DNA of 64,000 nucleotides from Halieaceae bacterium UBA5085 (GCA_002414665.1 DIAF01000020.1:40890-104889); one strand, 5' to 3'; positions 1-8,839 are shown, numbered from the stretch's first letter. Numbers and translations are program-made. The notes: generated by a model from the sequence alone, not told the origin.

Positions 1-78
1 CACTTCTACATGACGGAAAACGGGCCGCGCTGGTTTACCCAGCCGGCCCATTCCGTGGACGACCCTTTCGGGCCGTGA
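1..78 (+). CDS. 3' end of an unidentified protein
   Basis: An open frame runs from the first base to a TGA at 76-78 and gives 25 residues ending in DDPFGP. The rest of the gene lies outside the window. The fragment is too short to place in a family. It converges on isocitrate lyase on the other strand, with only 18 bases between the two stops. High-GC codon use agrees with real coding sequence, but the call rests on the open frame alone. Confidence 0.45.
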   Translation, partial: HFYMTENGPRWFTQPAHSVDDPFGP

Positions 79-91
79 GCGTATTCGGCCC
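70..91. terminator. hairpin between convergent genes, possible terminator
   Basis: GGGCCG at 70-75 pairs with CGGCCC at 86-91 across a 10-base loop, between the convergent stops at 78 and 97. It has no clear T run on either side, so termination is only a suggestion from its position. Confidence 0.25.
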
Positions 92-96
92 TTCGA

Positions 97-1695
97 TCAG
101 CCGAACTGGTTCATGGTGTTGTCCTTGCCACCCGCCTTGAGTGCAGCTTCACCGGCAAAGTATTCCTTGTGGTCATCACCCATGTTGGAACCCGCCATGT
201 CCTGGTGCTTGACGCAGGCAATGCCCTGACGGATTTCCTTGCGCTGCACGCCCTGCACGTAGGCCAGCATGCCTTCCTCGCCGAAGTACCCCTTGGCCAG
301 GTTGTCGGTAGACAGCGCGGCTGTGTGATAGGTGGGCAGCGTGATGAGGTGGTGGAAGATACCCGCTTCGCGCGCTGCATCGGCCTGGAAGGTCTGGATG
401 CGACGATCCGCCTCGATGCCCAGTTCCGTGGCATCGTAGTCGGCGCTCATCAACTTGTCGCGGTCGTAGCCTGAGACATCCTTGCCTTCTGCGCTCCAGG
501 CGTCGAACACCTGCTGGCGGAAGTTCAGAGTCCAGTTGAACGAAGGCGAGTTGTTGTACACCAGCTTCGCGTTGGGGATCACCTTGCGGATCTCGTTGAC
601 CATGGCGCCAATCTGCCCAACGTGCGGCTTCTCAGTCTCGATCCACAGCAGGTCGGCGCCGTTCTGCAGGCTGGTGATGCAATCCAGTACACAGCGCGCT
701 TCGCCGGTGCCGTCCTTGAACCGGTACAGGCCATTGGGCAGACGCACCGGACGCACCAGTTTGCCGTCCTGCTTGATGATGACATCCCCCTCACGCACGT
801 CGTCCGCGCTCTCGACCACGTCGGTCTGCAGGAACGCATTGTATTTGTGGGCAAGGTCGCCCGGGTCGCGGGACACGGGAATCTTCTGGGTCAGGCCGGC
901 GCCCAGGGAGTCCGTGCGGGCCACGATCACGCCATCCTCCACACCGAGTTCGAGGAAGGCGTAACGCACGGCATTGATCTTGGCGAGAAAATCCTCGTGG
1001 GGCACGGTGACCTTGCCGTCCTGGTGGCCGCACTGCTTGGCGTCCGATACCTGGTTTTCGATCTGGATCGCACAGGCGCCGGCCTCGATCATGCGCTTGG
1101 CCAGCAGATAGGTGGCCTCCTCATTGCCAAAGCCCGCATCGATATCGGCGATGATCGGCACAACATGGGTCTCGTAGTTGTCGATGGCCTGGACCAAGGC
1201 CTTCTCGCGCACCTGGTCGCCGGCTGCGCGCGCCGCGTCGAGGTCGTGGTACAGGTGACCCAGCTCGCGGGCATCGGCCTGGCGCAGGAAGGTATACAGC
1301 TCTTCGATTAACGCAGGTACTGAGGTTTTCTCGTGCATCGACTGGTCGGGCAGCGGACCAAATTCGCTGCGCAGGGCCGCAATCATCCAGCCTGACAGGT
1401 AGAGGTAGCGTTTTTTCGTCGTACCGTGGTGTTTCTTGATCGCAATCAGCTTCTGCTGACCGATAAAACCGTGCCAGCAGCCCAGCGACTGGGTGTACTG
1501 GCTGCTGTCAGCATCGTACTCGGCCATGTCGCGGCGCATGATACCCGCCGTGTAGCGTGCAATATCCAGGCCGGTACGGAACCGGTTCTGGTGCTTCATG
1601 CGGGCGGCGTATTCAGGGTGGATATTGTCCCAGGTGCCACCCTGCGCAGCGCGCAGTGCGGCAAAGGATTCGACGTCTTTCAGGTAGTCTGACAT
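97..1695 (-). CDS. aceA: isocitrate lyase (glyoxylate shunt)
   Basis: This 532-residue protein splits isocitrate into glyoxylate and succinate, the first step of the glyoxylate bypass used for growth on acetate and fatty acids. The catalytic signature appears as KQCGH at about residues 220-224. The length and the KQCGH form match the long Pseudomonas-type enzyme (about 531 residues) rather than the shorter E. coli type with KKCGH. The Mg-binding stretch IIADIDAGFGN is at about 181-191. The ATG start has a GAGG Shine-Dalgarno. The gene is monocistronic, with convergent coding sequence downstream. No malate synthase is in the window. Confidence 0.97.
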   Translation of the reverse strand: MSDYLKDVESFAALRAAQGGTWDNIHPEYAARMKHQNRFRTGLDIARYTAGIMRRDMAEYDADSSQYTQSLGCWHGFIGQQKLIAIKKHHGTTKKRYLYLSGWMIAALRSEFGPLPDQSMHEKTSVPALIEELYTFLRQADARELGHLYHDLDAARAAGDQVREKALVQAIDNYETHVVPIIADIDAGFGNEEATYLLAKRMIEAGACAIQIENQVSDAKQCGHQDGKVTVPHEDFLAKINAVRYAFLELGVEDGVIVARTDSLGAGLTQKIPVSRDPGDLAHKYNAFLQTDVVESADDVREGDVIIKQDGKLVRPVRLPNGLYRFKDGTGEARCVLDCITSLQNGADLLWIETEKPHVGQIGAMVNEIRKVIPNAKLVYNNSPSFNWTLNFRQQVFDAWSAEGKDVSGYDRDKLMSADYDATELGIEADRRIQTFQADAAREAGIFHHLITLPTYHTAALSTDNLAKGYFGEEGMLAYVQGVQRKEIRQGIACVKHQDMAGSNMGDDHKEYFAGEAALKAGGKDNTMNQFG

Positions 1696-1814
1696 GGCGG
1701 GCCTCTGTGTTGCGAAGTGGGTACGGGGGGCATCTTAGCCAGAGGCCGACCATAATTGAAATAAATAGAAAGTATTTTTACTATTCGTTACATGAATTAA
1801 TGGACCCGACCCAC
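1696..1814 (-). promoter_or_regulatory. AT-rich upstream region of isocitrate lyase
   Basis: These 119 bases are much more AT-rich than their surroundings. They contain a small perfect inverted repeat, AGTA-TTTT-TACT, at 1771-1782, about 75 bases upstream of the aceA start. I cannot assign clear -35 and -10 boxes. The region probably carries the aceA promoter and a regulator site, but the regulator is unknown. Confidence 0.3.
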
Positions 1815-2930
1815 TCACAACTCCCAGCGGTTGCGACGCAACCAGACACAGCCCCACAGCAGGCCGGCGGCGACACACAAGCCAGCAAGCATGGCCAGCA
1901 GCCCACCGCCCTGCCAGGGAAGCGCCTGCAGGAAAAGTCCCCCGCTGGTGCCGTCAGGCGTCAGACGCGGCATGCGGCCCCATACGGCCTCAATGACCGT
2001 CTGAGAGCCGAGCAGCACCGCTTCCAACGCGACAAGCACCACCAGTGGCGTCACCGCGAGCAGGGTGGGAGAGCGGCGCGCGCCGGCAGACGCCAGCATC
2101 AGCCAGGCGTACAGCGGGAGGGACCACAGCGCGTTGGCCAACCAGCCGCCGACCTGATCCAGCAGCCAGTGCGCAATCTGCACATTGGCCAGTACCAGTC
2201 CCAGCGCATCGACCTGCACACGGGAGGACAGCACCAGGGCGACCAGCAGCATGGCCCACTGGGTGAGCACCGAGGCGACAAGAAACATTGCCGGCGCCAC
2301 CAGCAGGGCGACAGAAAGCTTGGCCAGCACTTCTTCCCATGCCGACACCGGCATGGACTTCCAGAACAGGATGCTGCGATCCTTGCGATCCACATACAGG
2401 CAGCCCTGCAGGTAGTTCACCGTTACCAGCAGCAACACCAACAGCATGATACCGTGGATACCATAGAGCAGCGGGTGCAGGCTGGTGACCGGTCCGCTGG
2501 CTTCGCGCTCGTCCTGATCGGGCGCGCCGGAGGAGTCCTGGGGCCGGAAGCTCCAGTCGGATGCGAATGACCACAGCGCCTCGTCCGCCAGGTCCGGCGC
2601 CGGTTCCACCTGGTAGTCGCGACGCAGCGGTTCCAGCCCGTCGGCGAGCGACTCGGTGCTCTCCGTAACAAGCTCTGCGACCCTGTTGCCATCCTCGTCA
2701 ACGGTCATCCGCAGGTTCACGGTCAGACCGTCTTCGTCCTGTGCCTGTGAAATCACATCGAGCACAATCTCACCGAGGTTGCTGAACTGGTTGGCGACAA
2801 ACAGCCCGGCCAGCATCAGCAGCGACAGCAGCACGGCCACCGCAAACGGCGTCCATACCAGTGACACCCGGTACTCGCGCAACTCGCGCCTGACCAGCGA
2901 GCGCCAGCGCTGGCTTCTGGTATCAGTCAT
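1815..2930 (-). CDS. ABC-2 type transporter permease
   Basis: A 371-residue membrane protein with a first transmembrane segment at about 35-55, a long acidic extracytoplasmic region at about 65-190 and several hydrophobic segments in the C-terminal half. This is the usual shape of ABC-2 permeases of YtrA-type exporters. I chose the ATG at 2930 because it overlaps the ATPase stop (ATGACTGA) and has GAGG eight bases upstream; an ATG at 2936 is also possible. It is the last gene of the four-gene leftward operon. The substrate is not evident. Confidence 0.88.
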   Translation of the reverse strand: MTDTRSQRWRSLVRRELREYRVSLVWTPFAVAVLLSLLMLAGLFVANQFSNLGEIVLDVISQAQDEDGLTVNLRMTVDEDGNRVAELVTESTESLADGLEPLRRDYQVEPAPDLADEALWSFASDWSFRPQDSSGAPDQDEREASGPVTSLHPLLYGIHGIMLLVLLLVTVNYLQGCLYVDRKDRSILFWKSMPVSAWEEVLAKLSVALLVAPAMFLVASVLTQWAMLLVALVLSSRVQVDALGLVLANVQIAHWLLDQVGGWLANALWSLPLYAWLMLASAGARRSPTLLAVTPLVVLVALEAVLLGSQTVIEAVWGRMPRLTPDGTSGGLFLQALPWQGGGLLAMLAGLCVAAGLLWGCVWLRRNRWEL

Positions 2931-3786
2931 GCCCATTGTCCTCACCCACCTTTGCCACAAACAGGTCTGCCAGTGCTGGCGTACACAGGTCACCAAGGGG
3001 CGCCAGCAGCTCCCGGTTCACATCCTCATAGATCAGAGCCCGCCCTCCCAACAGTGGCCGCTGCCCCAGGTGCGGTATCGTCGCCGCACGCGTGGCGGCC
3101 TCCCCCACCGCCCGCAGTTCCACATAGCGCTGTTCCAGCGCCAGCATGGAGTCGCAGAGGAGCGTGCGGCCGCGGTTCATGAACATCGCATGGGTGAGAA
3201 TGTGTTCCACCTCCTCCACCTGATGCGTTGAAATAATGATGGTGCGCTCTTCGTCAAAGTAGTCGTTCAACAATTGCTCAAAGAACTGCTTGCGAAACAG
3301 GATATCGAGGCCCAGTGTCGGCTCATCAAGAATTAAAAGCCGCGCGTCGATCGCCATGACCAGCGCCAGATGCAGTTGTACGGTCATGCCCTTGGAAAGC
3401 TCTGCAATGCGCCGCTGCAGGCCGACCTCGGTGCGCGCCAACAGACGCTCGGCATGTGCACGGCTGAAGCGGGGGTGCACACCCTCGGTGTAATCCAGCA
3501 GCTCCTGTACCCGCATCCAGCGCGGCAGCACAGCGGTATCGGCGATGAAGCACACATCCCGCATCAGCCTGGCCTGCTCGCGTCGAGGGTCGAGGCCGAG
3601 CACCGAAAGCTCGCCTTCGCAGCGTGTAAGCCCCAGCAGGGAGCGCAGGAGGGTGGTTTTCCCGGCCCCGTTTGGCCCGATGAGGCCCAATACCGAACCC
3701 GCTTCCAGCTGCAGGTCGACGCCCGCGACGGCCTGCTGCTCGCCAAACCGGCGCCGCAGCCCGCGCGCTTCAACAACACGTGTCAT
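2923..3786 (-). CDS. ABC transporter ATP-binding protein
   Basis: A 287-residue ATPase with Walker A GPNGAGKTT (about 37-45), a signature motif in the form LSKGM and Walker B LLILDEPT, followed by the H-loop STHQVEE. The signature is of the drug/lipid exporter type rather than the importer LSGGQ. It overlaps the GntR stop and the permease start by a few bases each, so the three are translationally coupled. Together with the permease it should form an exporter repressed by the GntR protein. Confidence 0.93.
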   Translation of the reverse strand: MTRVVEARGLRRRFGEQQAVAGVDLQLEAGSVLGLIGPNGAGKTTLLRSLLGLTRCEGELSVLGLDPRREQARLMRDVCFIADTAVLPRWMRVQELLDYTEGVHPRFSRAHAERLLARTEVGLQRRIAELSKGMTVQLHLALVMAIDARLLILDEPTLGLDILFRKQFFEQLLNDYFDEERTIIISTHQVEEVEHILTHAMFMNRGRTLLCDSMLALEQRYVELRAVGEAATRAATIPHLGQRPLLGGRALIYEDVNRELLAPLGDLCTPALADLFVAKVGEDNGHD

Positions 3787-4148
3787 TCTGTTTCCCCCTC
3801 CTGTAGCAGGCGCTTTGTCACCTGCCGCATATCCAAGCCCAGGTTGCGCACCCGCTCGGCAAATGCCGGCAGTTCCCTGGCAAAAAAGCGCGCTTGCTCG
3901 TCGGCGGTCAGCGTCGCCCTGGCACCGACCGTGACGTACATTCCCAGCCCCCGGCGCTTCTCCAGAAGCCCTGTTTCCACCAGCTCCTGATAAGCCCGGG
4001 CCACCGTCAGATGGTTGATCCGGTAGTCGCTGGCCACCTGGCGCACCGAGGGCAGCGCAGCGCCTTCGGCGAAGGACCCGTCCATGATGCGCTCCACCAC
4101 GATGTCACGCAGCTGCCGGTAGATGGGTTGTTCATCGTGCCACTGCAC
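3783..4148 (-). CDS. GntR-family repressor, YtrA subfamily
   Basis: A 121-residue protein with an N-terminal winged helix (PIYRQLRDIVVERIMDG, then the ALPSVRQVA recognition region) and only a short C-terminal helical part. That size and layout are typical of the YtrA subfamily, whose members usually sit in operons with ABC transporters, as here. Translation starts at a GTG at 4148, three bases after the stop of the DUF2807 gene. The palindrome at 5052-5073 over the operon promoter is the likely operator. Confidence 0.92.
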   Translation of the reverse strand: MQWHDEQPIYRQLRDIVVERIMDGSFAEGAALPSVRQVASDYRINHLTVARAYQELVETGLLEKRRGLGMYVTVGARATLTADEQARFFARELPAFAERVRNLGLDMRQVTKRLLQEGETE

Positions 4149-4151
4149 GCG

Positions 4152-5030
4152 CTATTCCCGCTTTAACTCGCCGGAGCCGATCACGTCCTCATCGACATCG
4201 GGCGTGCCGGCATAGTGAATATCACCGCTTCCCATGATGGTCGCGTTGAGGCGCGTACTGGGCCCCAGTCGAACGCCGCCCGAACCGATCACACTCACAT
4301 CCACATCACTGGCCGTGAGCCCGGAGAAATCGACATCACCCGAGCCTACCACGGTGACGGAGAGCACGGTCGTGTGCCCCTCCTCACTCGCGGCGATGTC
4401 GCCGGAGCCGTTGACAACCGCCTCGATCGACTCTGCCTGCAGGGGGCCCAGAAAAATGTCCCCGGCCCCCGAGAGGCGCAGCTGCAACGCCTGCAGAGCC
4501 GCCTCTGCCACCTGAACGTCACCATCCCCGCGCATGAACACTTCTGCGCTGTCGCCGCGCAGCGCGAACAGGTGCACATCGCCTGCACCATCCACTCGCA
4601 GTTTGAAATTGTCGACCCGCAGTGCTCGCACAAATACATCACCCGATCCGGCCACCCGCAAGGACTCGAGCAGAGGCAGGGTCAACTTGAACTGCACGCC
4701 AGCGGTGGCCTGCCCACTGTTCGCCGGGACGCCCAGAATCAGAGTCTGGCCACGCACATGAAAAGGCTCGGGGCTCAAACGGGCGGACGCTCCCCGCACC
4801 AGCAGCTCGGTGGATGTACCCTGGCTGATTTCCACATCAGCCTGCCCCTGCACCTCCACCTTGAGAATATCCAACCCGGTGACGCGCAGGACATCCTGAT
4901 CTTCGCCGGCAAGACCCGGCGCCGGAAGCCCCAGCAGCAGACAGATTGTGAGCACAGCACCCCGTGCCAGCAAAGCGGGGAGCTTGCGCCGTTGACGGTG
5001 AAACGGGAAAGCGTGTGGCAGAGTGAGCAT
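4152..5030 (-). CDS. exported DUF2807 (GIN domain) beta-helix protein
   Basis: A 292-residue protein with an N-terminal signal peptide (hydrophobic stretch at about 20-41 ending in AGLAGE). The body shows at least nine repeats of a G-[S/A/D]-G-[D/G/E] turn spaced about 18-22 residues (GSGDV, GAGDV, GDGDV, GAGDI, GSGDI and so on), the hallmark of the DUF2807 putative autotransporter-adhesin head, a right-handed beta-helix. It probably acts in the periplasm or envelope. As first gene of the operon with the GntR repressor and ABC exporter it may be exported by, or sense the same stress as, that system; this is inference. Confidence 0.88.
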   Translation of the reverse strand: MLTLPHAFPFHRQRRKLPALLARGAVLTICLLLGLPAPGLAGEDQDVLRVTGLDILKVEVQGQADVEISQGTSTELLVRGASARLSPEPFHVRGQTLILGVPANSGQATAGVQFKLTLPLLESLRVAGSGDVFVRALRVDNFKLRVDGAGDVHLFALRGDSAEVFMRGDGDVQVAEAALQALQLRLSGAGDIFLGPLQAESIEAVVNGSGDIAASEEGHTTVLSVTVVGSGDVDFSGLTASDVDVSVIGSGGVRLGPSTRLNATIMGSGDIHYAGTPDVDEDVIGSGELKRE

Positions 5031-5051
5031 GGCGCTTGCCTCATCGATATA

Positions 5052-5073
5052 GTGTTATACATAACTATAACAC
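5052..5073. promoter_or_regulatory. operator palindrome, probable GntR/YtrA site
   Basis: GTGTTATA at 5052-5059 and TATAACAC at 5066-5073 form a perfect 8-base inverted repeat with a 6-base spacer, 22 bases upstream of the DUF2807 start. It overlaps the -10 box of the predicted operon promoter. GTGT...ACAC arms are typical of sites bound by YtrA-type GntR repressors, and such a repressor is the second gene of this operon. Confidence 0.7.
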
Positions 5074-5091
5074 CAAAATCGCAATCTGCAA
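5064..5091 (-). promoter_or_regulatory. sigma-70 promoter of the DUF2807-GntR-ABC operon
   Basis: Read leftward, a -35 TTGCAG (5086-5091) and a -10 TATAGT (5064-5069) are separated by 16 bases. The -10 lies inside the palindrome at 5052-5073, so a bound repressor would block it. Confidence 0.6.
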
Positions 5092-5147
5092 GCCCCTTCG
5101 ACAAGGCGCAGTGCCGCCGTCGAGAGGCGCGCAGACAGGGGAACTAT

Positions 5148-5163
5148 GTGACCGGAGGGTCAC
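5148..5163. terminator. hairpin after the truncated haemoglobin gene
   Basis: GTGACC (5148-5153) pairs with GGTCAC (5158-5163) around GGAG, just beyond the haemoglobin stop at 5172. There is no T run, so it may be a weak or factor-dependent terminator or only a 3' stabilising hairpin. Confidence 0.3.
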
Positions 5164-5171
5164 GGCTGAAG

Positions 5172-5549
5172 TCAGACCGGGGGTAGTCCCTGCTGCATAT
5201 TCGCGGCAATCGATGCCGCCACACGCTTCGCGCGCTCCGCACGCGGCCCGTCGAAGCCTGCATCGACCGTCGCCGTGAACAGCGCCAGCCAGCGTTGGAA
5301 GTCGGTGGACTGCAGCGGCTGGCGGGCGTGCAGGCGCCGGTGGATTGCCATGGTGTGACGGCGGTAGCCCTGCTCGCCCAGCAGCAGTTTGCACCAGTAG
5401 TCCTTGATGTGTGGCAGGTGGACTTCAAGGTCTACCTGTGCGACATCAAGAAAGATCGGGGCCAGTACCGGGTCTGCGAGCACCCGCGCGTAGAACTGGT
5501 CTACGAACCGTTCGATGTTGGCGCGGCTGTCCAGATCCGGTTTCGCCAT
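5172..5549 (-). CDS. group III truncated haemoglobin
   Basis: A 125-residue haem protein of the two-over-two globin fold. The N-terminal FVDQFYARVLADPVLAPIF, the central HLPHIKDYWCKLLLG with its conserved Tyr-Trp, and the following His-rich segment HTMAIHRRLH carrying the likely proximal histidine all match group III (Ctb-like) truncated haemoglobins. Such proteins bind oxygen or NO in the cytoplasm and often take part in nitrosative stress defence. It lies 10 bases after der and may be read through from it, but it is not part of the conserved bamB-der block. Confidence 0.88.
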   Translation of the reverse strand: MAKPDLDSRANIERFVDQFYARVLADPVLAPIFLDVAQVDLEVHLPHIKDYWCKLLLGEQGYRRHTMAIHRRLHARQPLQSTDFQRWLALFTATVDAGFDGPRAERAKRVAASIAANMQQGLPPV

Positions 5550-5559
5550 GGCCTCCGCG

Positions 5560-6975
5560 TCAGCGCTTCTTCTTCCTGTCGTTCTTTTTCACGTGCGCCA
5601 TCAGGCGTCGTTTGCGCTGCACCTGACGCTGTGTAAGCTGATTGCGTTTGTCGGCAAACGGGTTGTCACCGGTGCGGAACTCAATACGCACGGGCGTACC
5701 GCTCAGCTTCAGCTCACGGCGAAACACGTTTTCCAGGTAGCGCTGGTAACTGTTGGGGACATTCCCGGTCTGGTTGCCGTGGATGACAATCAGTGGCGGA
5801 TTCTGCCCGCCGGGGTGGGCATAGCGCAGTTTGATACGGCGCCCGTTAACCATCGGAGGTGCGTGATCGAAAACCGCCCCTTCGAGAATACGTGTGAGCT
5901 GGTTGGTACTCAGCTTACGAGTGGCCGAGGCGTGTGCGCCAAGAATGGATTTGTACAGGTGCCCCACCCCTGTGCCGTGTAGCGCGGAAATGAAGTGAGT
6001 ATCCGCATAATCGGCAAAGATCAGACGCCGGCTGAGCTCATTGCGGATCCAGTCCCGCTGATGGGTTTCAATGCCATCCCACTTGTTGACCGCCAGCACC
6101 AGCCCGCGGCCCGCCTCAATACAGTGTCCCAGCAGGTGCAGATCCTGGTCGACAATGCCTTCGTGGGCATCCATGACCAGCAAAACCACATGGGCGTCAT
6201 CAATGGCCTTGAGGGTTTTCACGATGGAAAACTTCTCCACCGTTTCGCGCACGTTCTTGCGCCGGCGCACACCGGCGGTATCAATCAGGGTATAGCGCTG
6301 GCCGTCGCGCTCATAGTCGATGTAGACGCTGTCGCGGGTGGTGCCGGGCTGGTCGTATACCACCACCCGCTCCTCGCCGAGCAGTCGGTTGACCAGCGTC
6401 GACTTGCCAACGTTGGGCCGCCCCACGATAGCGACACGGATACTGTCACGGCGATCCACCGCCGCCGCGTCCTCAACCTCATCCTCGGGAAAGGTGGCCA
6501 GGACATCGTCGATCATCTGCCGCACGCCGCGGCCGTGAGTCGCTGCAATGCCATGCAGGTGCTCAACGCCGAGGGCGTAGAAGTCGCCGAGTACAACGTC
6601 TTCGTTCAGGCCATCAATTTTATTGACCACCACATGGAAGGCCTTGTTGCGCTGGCGCAGGTGGCGGGCCAGGGCCTGATCCGCGGGGTTCAGGCCGTCG
6701 CGGGCACTGACCAGAAACAGCACGGCATCGGCCTCCTCAATGGCGAGCAGTGACTGCCCGGCCATTTGCGCCTCAATGCCCATTTCGTCACCGCTGATAC
6801 CACCGGTATCGATGACGATGAAAGGCCGCGAGCCAATGCGCGCTTCCCCGTATTTGCGATCCCGGGTGAGCCCCGCCAGGTCGGCGACCAGCGCATCGCG
6901 GCTGCGAGTGAGCTGGTTGAACAGCGTCGACTTGCCCACATTGGGACGGCCGACCAGGGCAATTACCGGAATCAT
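5560..6975 (-). CDS. der: ribosome biogenesis GTPase Der (EngA)
   Basis: A 471-residue protein with two GTPase domains in tandem. The first has G1 GRPNVGKST at about 8-16, G3 DTGG and G4 NKID; the second has G1 GRPNVGKST at about 186-194 and G4 NKWD. A C-terminal KH-like domain ends in a Lys/Arg-rich tail. Der acts in maturation of the 50S subunit. It follows bamB, the usual gammaproteobacterial order. Confidence 0.97.
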   Translation of the reverse strand: MIPVIALVGRPNVGKSTLFNQLTRSRDALVADLAGLTRDRKYGEARIGSRPFIVIDTGGISGDEMGIEAQMAGQSLLAIEEADAVLFLVSARDGLNPADQALARHLRQRNKAFHVVVNKIDGLNEDVVLGDFYALGVEHLHGIAATHGRGVRQMIDDVLATFPEDEVEDAAAVDRRDSIRVAIVGRPNVGKSTLVNRLLGEERVVVYDQPGTTRDSVYIDYERDGQRYTLIDTAGVRRRKNVRETVEKFSIVKTLKAIDDAHVVLLVMDAHEGIVDQDLHLLGHCIEAGRGLVLAVNKWDGIETHQRDWIRNELSRRLIFADYADTHFISALHGTGVGHLYKSILGAHASATRKLSTNQLTRILEGAVFDHAPPMVNGRRIKLRYAHPGGQNPPLIVIHGNQTGNVPNSYQRYLENVFRRELKLSGTPVRIEFRTGDNPFADKRNQLTQRQVQRKRRLMAHVKKNDRKKKR

Positions 6976-6980
6976 GGTGG

Positions 6981-8165
6981 CTACCTGGAGGTGGTACTGA
7001 GTTCGTAAGCCTGCAGCTTGCCACTGTTGCCGAACACGTAGAGCACGTTGCCATCACTCAGCATGTCGGCGCGAACGCCATCGCTGTCGGGCCGGAAGCG
7101 GCCCACGATACTGCCATCCACTTGCGACAGCAAATGAACATAGCCCTCAAAATCCGCGACTGCCAGATAGCTGCTCACCGGGGTGGGGCGACCCAACCCG
7201 CGCCAACCCAGGGCATCCTGGGTCCAGCGCTGGCCCTGCCCGGTGCGCAGGAAGGCAATGACGGTGCCGTCCTCGTCCGAGGCATAGACGTTGCCGAAGC
7301 CCTGTGACACTCCGGAGACCGACGACACCGGCCGCTCCCAGAGCTTGCGCCCACTGTTGGTGTCGATAGAAACGACGAAACCCTGGTAACTCGCCGCGAA
7401 CAATTCATTGCCCAGCAAGGCCATGCTGCCATCGACATCGACAATACGCTCGATCTCCGAGCGACCCTGGGGAATCGCCACGCGGGCCTCCCACTCCACC
7501 GCACCGGTCGCGGCATCAAAGCCCACCACGCGGCCGTTGGAAAAGCCAGCGATGACCCGGTTGCCCTGCAGGATCGGCGTGCTGGTACCGCGGATGGTCA
7601 ACACCGGCATATTACTGTCGTAAGTCCAGAGTCGCTCGCCGGTGGTGAAATCCAGGCCGTGCAGTTTGCCGTCATAGGTTTGCGCGACGACAACCTTGCC
7701 GTTGCCCTGCGGCGGAGCCAACACCTCGCCGGTCACGGCGGCGCGCCAGAGAATCTCGCCATCACCTGTATCCAGACGCATGACAAAACCATCGCTGGCA
7801 CCGAGGAACAGGCTGTCGCCATACAGGCCTACGCCGCCAGAGATCGGCAGCTCGAGATCGACGTCCCAGATACGACGCCCACTGGTGACTTCCAGCGCCT
7901 TGACTTCGCCGTCCGCCGAAGCAGCGTAAATGCGCCCGTCACCAATCACCGGCTCTATGCGGTACAGGCCCTCACCCTGCCCATCGCCAACACTGCTGGA
8001 CCACAGGCGCCTGGCTTTCACAGTCTGCTCGATTTTTTCCAGCTCCACCGGCTGGCGCGGATCCTCATCGTCATCAATTTCGAACCAGCCCTTGACGGTG
8101 CTGCAACCTCCAAGAGCCAGCACACAGAGCAGCACAACGCCGCAGCGGGTTACGGCAGCCTTCAT
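6981..8165 (-). CDS. bamB: outer-membrane assembly lipoprotein BamB
   Basis: A 394-residue lipoprotein with a signal peptide and lipobox LGGC (lipidated Cys about 21). The mature part is built of PQQ-like beta-propeller blades, seen as repeated G-x-L/V...D..TG..LW motifs (DTGDGEILWRA, DFTTGERLWTY, DAATGAVEWEA, DTNSGRKLWER). It is part of the BAM complex that inserts beta-barrel proteins into the outer membrane. The start overlaps the yfgM stop (ATGA), and der follows after 5 bases. Confidence 0.96.
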   Translation of the reverse strand: MKAAVTRCGVVLLCVLALGGCSTVKGWFEIDDDEDPRQPVELEKIEQTVKARRLWSSSVGDGQGEGLYRIEPVIGDGRIYAASADGEVKALEVTSGRRIWDVDLELPISGGVGLYGDSLFLGASDGFVMRLDTGDGEILWRAAVTGEVLAPPQGNGKVVVAQTYDGKLHGLDFTTGERLWTYDSNMPVLTIRGTSTPILQGNRVIAGFSNGRVVGFDAATGAVEWEARVAIPQGRSEIERIVDVDGSMALLGNELFAASYQGFVVSIDTNSGRKLWERPVSSVSGVSQGFGNVYASDEDGTVIAFLRTGQGQRWTQDALGWRGLGRPTPVSSYLAVADFEGYVHLLSQVDGSIVGRFRPDSDGVRADMLSDGNVLYVFGNSGKLQAYELSTTSR

Positions 8166-8836
8166 GCGTCGTCCCCCGCACTGGCGGCGGTCAGGCTTTG
8201 CAGCTTCGCTGCCAGTGTCTCCAGATTGAGTTGGGCCGGATAGCTCTGCACCAGCGCCTGAGCGTCCCGGTAGGCCGCCAAAGCCTCCTCCGGGCGCCCT
8301 GCAGCAGCCAACACGTCGCCGCGCGCCATGGCCGTGGCGGCCTGGTACTTGCCGGCAGATTCCGGGGTGAGCAGCGCCAGCGCCTGTTCCACGTTGCCAC
8401 CTGCCGCAAGCACACGCGCCAGGCGCAGTTGCGCGACCGCTGCAGTCTCGCTACCGCTGTCCGCCTTGCCCAACACCCAGCGTAAATCCGCTTCAGCGGC
8501 TTCCAGATCGCCCGCGAGCACCGCCACGCGGGCCTGGTGTAGCGCCGCGAACTGGGCATAGGTGGTGCCGGCATAATCGCTGCGTAGCTGGGCCGCGAGA
8601 CGCTCCACCGGAGCGGTGGTCACCACGCCCTCCTGCGCCATGGCCGCTGCCTCCAGCATTTGCTGATAGAGATCCGAGGCACTGTCCATGCGCTGCGCGT
8701 CATAGCGCTGCCATCCCTGCCAGCCGAAGGTGGCGGCCAGCACCAGCACGATGGTCACCAGGGTAGAACGGCCGTTCTCATCCCACCAGCGGCGCAGCGC
8801 TTCTACCTGTTCTTCTTCCGTACGATACGATTCCAC
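8162..8836 (-). CDS. yfgM: YfgM-family SecYEG-associated TPR protein
   Basis: A 224-residue inner-membrane protein with a short cytoplasmic N-terminus (EEEQVEALRRWWDENG), one transmembrane segment at about 23-42 and a periplasmic TPR-like helical domain. YfgM works with PpiD at the SecYEG translocon and passes exported proteins to periplasmic chaperones. Its place between hisS and bamB is the conserved one, and it overlaps bamB by four bases. Confidence 0.92.
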   Translation of the reverse strand: MESYRTEEEQVEALRRWWDENGRSTLVTIVLVLAATFGWQGWQRYDAQRMDSASDLYQQMLEAAAMAQEGVVTTAPVERLAAQLRSDYAGTTYAQFAALHQARVAVLAGDLEAAEADLRWVLGKADSGSETAAVAQLRLARVLAAGGNVEQALALLTPESAGKYQAATAMARGDVLAAAGRPEEALAAYRDAQALVQSYPAQLNLETLAAKLQSLTAASAGDDA

Positions 8837-8839
8837 GAT

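Noticed and set aside
4215..5186. 323-codon plus-strand frame opposite the DUF2807 gene
   Set aside because: The minus-strand product has a signal peptide and regular GSGD repeats; the plus-strand frame is their shadow.
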